Source: Cryptomeria japonica (Eukaryota > Streptophyta > Pinopsida > Cupressales > Cupressaceae). From it: 56,000 nt of DNA. This document shows, piece by piece, positions 53,537 through 56,000 of the stretch. Made by a program: the position numbers and the translations under genes. Under the pieces are notes generated by a model, which worked only from the letters and a program-made list of their open reading frames with translations, was not told the origin of the DNA and did no database searches. Numbering within the stretch: the first letter of the stretch is position 1; the number at the start of each line of letters is the position of its first letter. The stretch covers positions 545,550,202 through 545,606,201 of the forward strand of contig NC_081412.1 of the NCBI RefSeq assembly GCF_030272615.1, given 5' to 3'.

Positions 53537-54626
53537 GTGATTTTACCAAAGTTAAATTTCACTAACAAAGAGATAGCTAATAAGTTGTTTCAAAAGGGAG
53601 AACCAATTGGCCAAGCTGAGTATAAAGGAAAAGAGAAACTAATAGGGGACACAAAGGATCTCGAGTCAAATGTGGACCAAATAGAAGGGATTGTGGGCAA
53701 AATAGAAGAGCTCGTGACAAGCGAAGGGCACCGGAAAAGTGGCATAGGAACTTTATAGCCCCACATCCACACCTCTTATATGGTCATCAGATTTGTATGT
53801 AGAAGAGCTCATGAGATTGAAGAACAGACTTGAAATATTAGAAGCCAAGGGGAGATTTGAAGTCAGCAAAGCAAAAATGGTGATAGAATCCAATTGCAAG
53901 TTGGAAAAAGAAAATAAAATACTAAAAGAACAGATTCTGAATCTTCAGATTAACATGGAGAGGGGTCAACAAGATTTGAACATTCTAAAACACGAGTTAG
54001 TTAAACTAAAAACAACTGAAAACAAGAAGCCAACAACAAAGGAAGGAGAAAATGAAATGCAAATAAAGGTGATCCAATCAGCATCGGCAAACCTAGAGTC
54101 AAAAGAAAATCAGCTAAGAGAACAAATAGAAGAGGCCAAGTCATGGTCACAAGTGGTAAGGGGGCCAGCAAGCGAGCAAAGAGGAATCATTGAAAACCAA
54201 GTCAAAAGACAACTAAGGGAAGAAAAAGATAAGCAGAGTAAGGCTACAAACATTATAATTAAGGGTTTAAGGGACTTTGGTGAGAAAGAGAGAACCGATA
54301 TTCTCACTAGATACTTCCTTAAAGACAAACTGCAGTGGTCAAGGTATATCCAACAAGCAAATAAGATTGGAAAGAAGATAGATGGAGGTAGAGATAGACA
54401 TGTAAGAGTCACCTTAAGAAATTTGGAGGATAAGAACATGATTCTAAAAAACAGAGGGTTGCTTAGAGGCACATACATTTATTTAGATGATGATTTGACC
54501 TTCGATTAACAAGAAGAACAAAGGAAAGAATGGGAGAAAGTAAAGACAACAAGAAATGAGGGAAAGTGGGTATGGTTGAAGAATGCGAAAGCCCAAATCT
54601 CTAAGCATTTTTCAAACAAGAAATAG
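53537..54626 (+). pseudogene. LINE ORF1: coiled coil and RRM-like domain
   Basis: The first frame (53537-53758) is acidic. After a frameshift, 53793-54509 starts MYVEELMRLKNRLEILEAKG and runs through a coiled coil (residues about 1-80), a Gln/Lys linker, SWSQVVRGPASEQ, and an RRM-like domain with KATNIIIKGLRDFGEKERTD, IQQANKIGKK and RHVRVTLRNLEDKNMILKNR, ending GTYIYLDDDLTFD. A TAA at 54507 replaces what looks like Gln; the frame then runs on to TAG at 54624 (EEQRKEWEKVKTTRNEGKW). This is the layout of L1 ORF1 RNA-binding proteins, not the CCHC-type ORF1 of many plant LINEs. Confidence 0.75.
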
Positions 54627-54653
54627 AGATTAGGGGCCCCACGGGATTACTTA

Positions 54654-56000
54654 CATGTCATAAGTTGGAATTGCAGAGGATATCCATGGAGGAGAGAACC
54701 TGGGTTAGGGCCCATAGCAAAAGGAAAAGATATTATCATTCTCATAGAAACACATGAACATGATGGTTGCAAAGTTCCAGATTTTGAAGGATTTAAGAAA
54801 GTTTCGGTTTGAAACAAAGGGAGTGAAACGGGCAAAGGTCATGGCAGAGTTACAGTTCTAATAGATGAGAAGTGGCAAAGTATTGTAAAAGTGGAAAAAG
54901 AAGACACTAATAAACAATACATATGGCTGCAAATAACAGAGAATGGGGTGACTTTCAGATTGGCCGCTTGCTACTTGAGTTTTATAAGAAGAGGAACTTA
55001 GACAACGAAGACCCTTATGCATCACTAATAAAAGATATCTCTATTTTCAGTACGTTTGGTGACATAGTGCTAATGGGAGACTTTAATGCAAGGACGGCTA
55101 ATTACCAATCCCTTCAGTTGGGCAATGAAGCAAGAGGGGAAAACAATCCTCTTTGGTTGGAAGAAGGTAGAGATCAACATTGGGAAATAACCTCTCAAGA
55201 TGTTAAGGGCAGCGTGTCTCAGTTTGGGGCAGAATTACTTGGCCTTTGCAGTTTATTTGGCTTGGTCATTTGCAATGGCATGAAAGATTGGCCAAGATCG
55301 GGGGGCATCACATGCAATACTTATAATGGCCAAAGTGTTGTAGACTACGTGAATTGCTCATAGAGTTTTATTTGTAGATTGCTGAAGTTTGATATTGGGG
55401 ACTGCCCTATTGAGTTGAAATCAGATCATTCACCTCTTCTTGTTAAACTAGGCATTTCTCCATGCAGTCAACAAAATGGGCAGGCTCACCACATGCAAAA
55501 GATGGGCCCTTCCAAGGGAAAAATCCTTATAAATCAAAAAAATAAAGAAATATTTAGTGCTGATCTTAAGCAACAGTTACACAATATGAAGTATAACAAA
55601 AAGGTTAAGGCGACCAATAAGATAGGGGCCCACATTTATAGCAGCCAGCTGATCCCATTAATCCACAAGGCTCTAAGGTCATGCAAAAGATCTCAATCTA
55701 AGATGAGGGTTGCAAACACTTTTCTAGCAAATCTGTGGTATGATGAAGATTGTAAGGCAGCCAAGAGATCACTAAAAGAGGGTGGAATGGACAAAGAGCA
55801 CAAGAAAAAATATGTAAAATTGGTGCAATCAGAAAAGGAAAAATATGTTCATGAAAGAAGGAAGGAACTAATTTCTCTTGGAAGGCATAATCCCAAGGGT
55901 TTTTGGAAGGACTTGCAACAAAAGAAAAAGAAGACTGAAAATAGCATTATGGATGCACAATGGTTGGAATATGCCAAGATCCTTTATGAATGCACTCATG
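54654..56000 (+). pseudogene. LINE ORF2 N-terminus: AP-type endonuclease
   Basis: The EEP-family nuclease motifs appear in order: VISWNCRGYPWRRE (Asn), DIIILIETHEHDG (Glu), then after a TGA in place of Trp, GHGRVTVLIDEKWQ and WLQITENGVTFRLAACYLSF. A frameshift near 54970-54990 follows, then DIVLMGDFNARTANYQ (Asp), NTYNGQSVVDYV, a TAG, and LKSDHSPLLVKLG (His). The linker toward RT (55450-56000) is open to the window edge, for example KEKYVHERRKELISLGRHNP then KGFWKDLQQKKKK. The enzyme nicks target DNA for priming. RT is outside the window. Confidence 0.85.

Larger units (their letters stand above)
52961..56000 (+). mobile_element. LINE (L1-type) 5' half, continues past the window
   Basis: A 5' region, ORF1 (53537-54626) and ORF2 endonuclease (54654 onward) are in LINE order on the plus strand. 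RT would lie beyond 56000. Frames are broken by a few stops and frameshifts but remain readable, so it is younger than the other LINEs here. The exact 5' end is uncertain. The minisatellite just upstream may be part of its 5' UTR. Confidence 0.78.

Overview
The window is repeat-dominated plant DNA, most likely from a large-genome seed plant such as a conifer; the lineage is inferred, not shown. I found no intact host gene and no rRNA, tRNA or CRISPR. Almost everything is nested LTR retrotransposons and LINE debris, and the target-site duplications and LTR ends give the order of insertion.

Layout. (1) 1-20573: an old minus-strand Ty1/copia element (right LTR 18904-20573; left LTR runs off the window). 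Its left LTR is split near its end by a young plus-strand Ty3/gypsy element at 265-13329 (TSD CCAAC, two 782-bp LTRs with about 11 differences). (2) That gypsy element is Tat/Ogre-like and non-autonomous. It has gag, protease and an integrase C-terminal tail in one frame broken by two stops, but no reverse transcriptase, RNase H or integrase core. (3) Antisense in its 3' half sits a captured plant mobile domain (PMD) gene with a TATA box, a short first exon, an 828-bp intron holding two minisatellites, and a 1.9-kb second exon in one frame with ten premature stops and no frameshift. (4) 20907-23860: remnant of a plus-strand copia element. (5) 23879-31609: a second, older minus-strand Tat/Ogre-like element (TSD GGTGG), also without pol. 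(6) 32360-33430: piece of a third gypsy element. (7) 33430-35935 and 45590-52750: several minus-strand copies of one LINE 3' end (zf-RVT plus RNase H), interrupted by a solo LTR of the same family as the young gypsy element. (8) 35936-39340: a decayed plus-strand LINE (RT to RNase H). (9) 39341-45590: unclassified LTR-like sequence with two dispersed short-motif arrays. (10) 52750-56000: 5' half of another LINE with an L1-type ORF1 (coiled coil and RRM-like) and an endonuclease, plus a short NF-YA-like peptide upstream.

The most interesting part is the antisense PMD gene carried by an element that lacks its own polymerase. It looks like cargo moved by pol proteins from a relative. Premature stops in the PMD gene and in the copia polyprotein are mostly TAG, as expected from deamination of methylated CAG (CHG) sites in silenced DNA.
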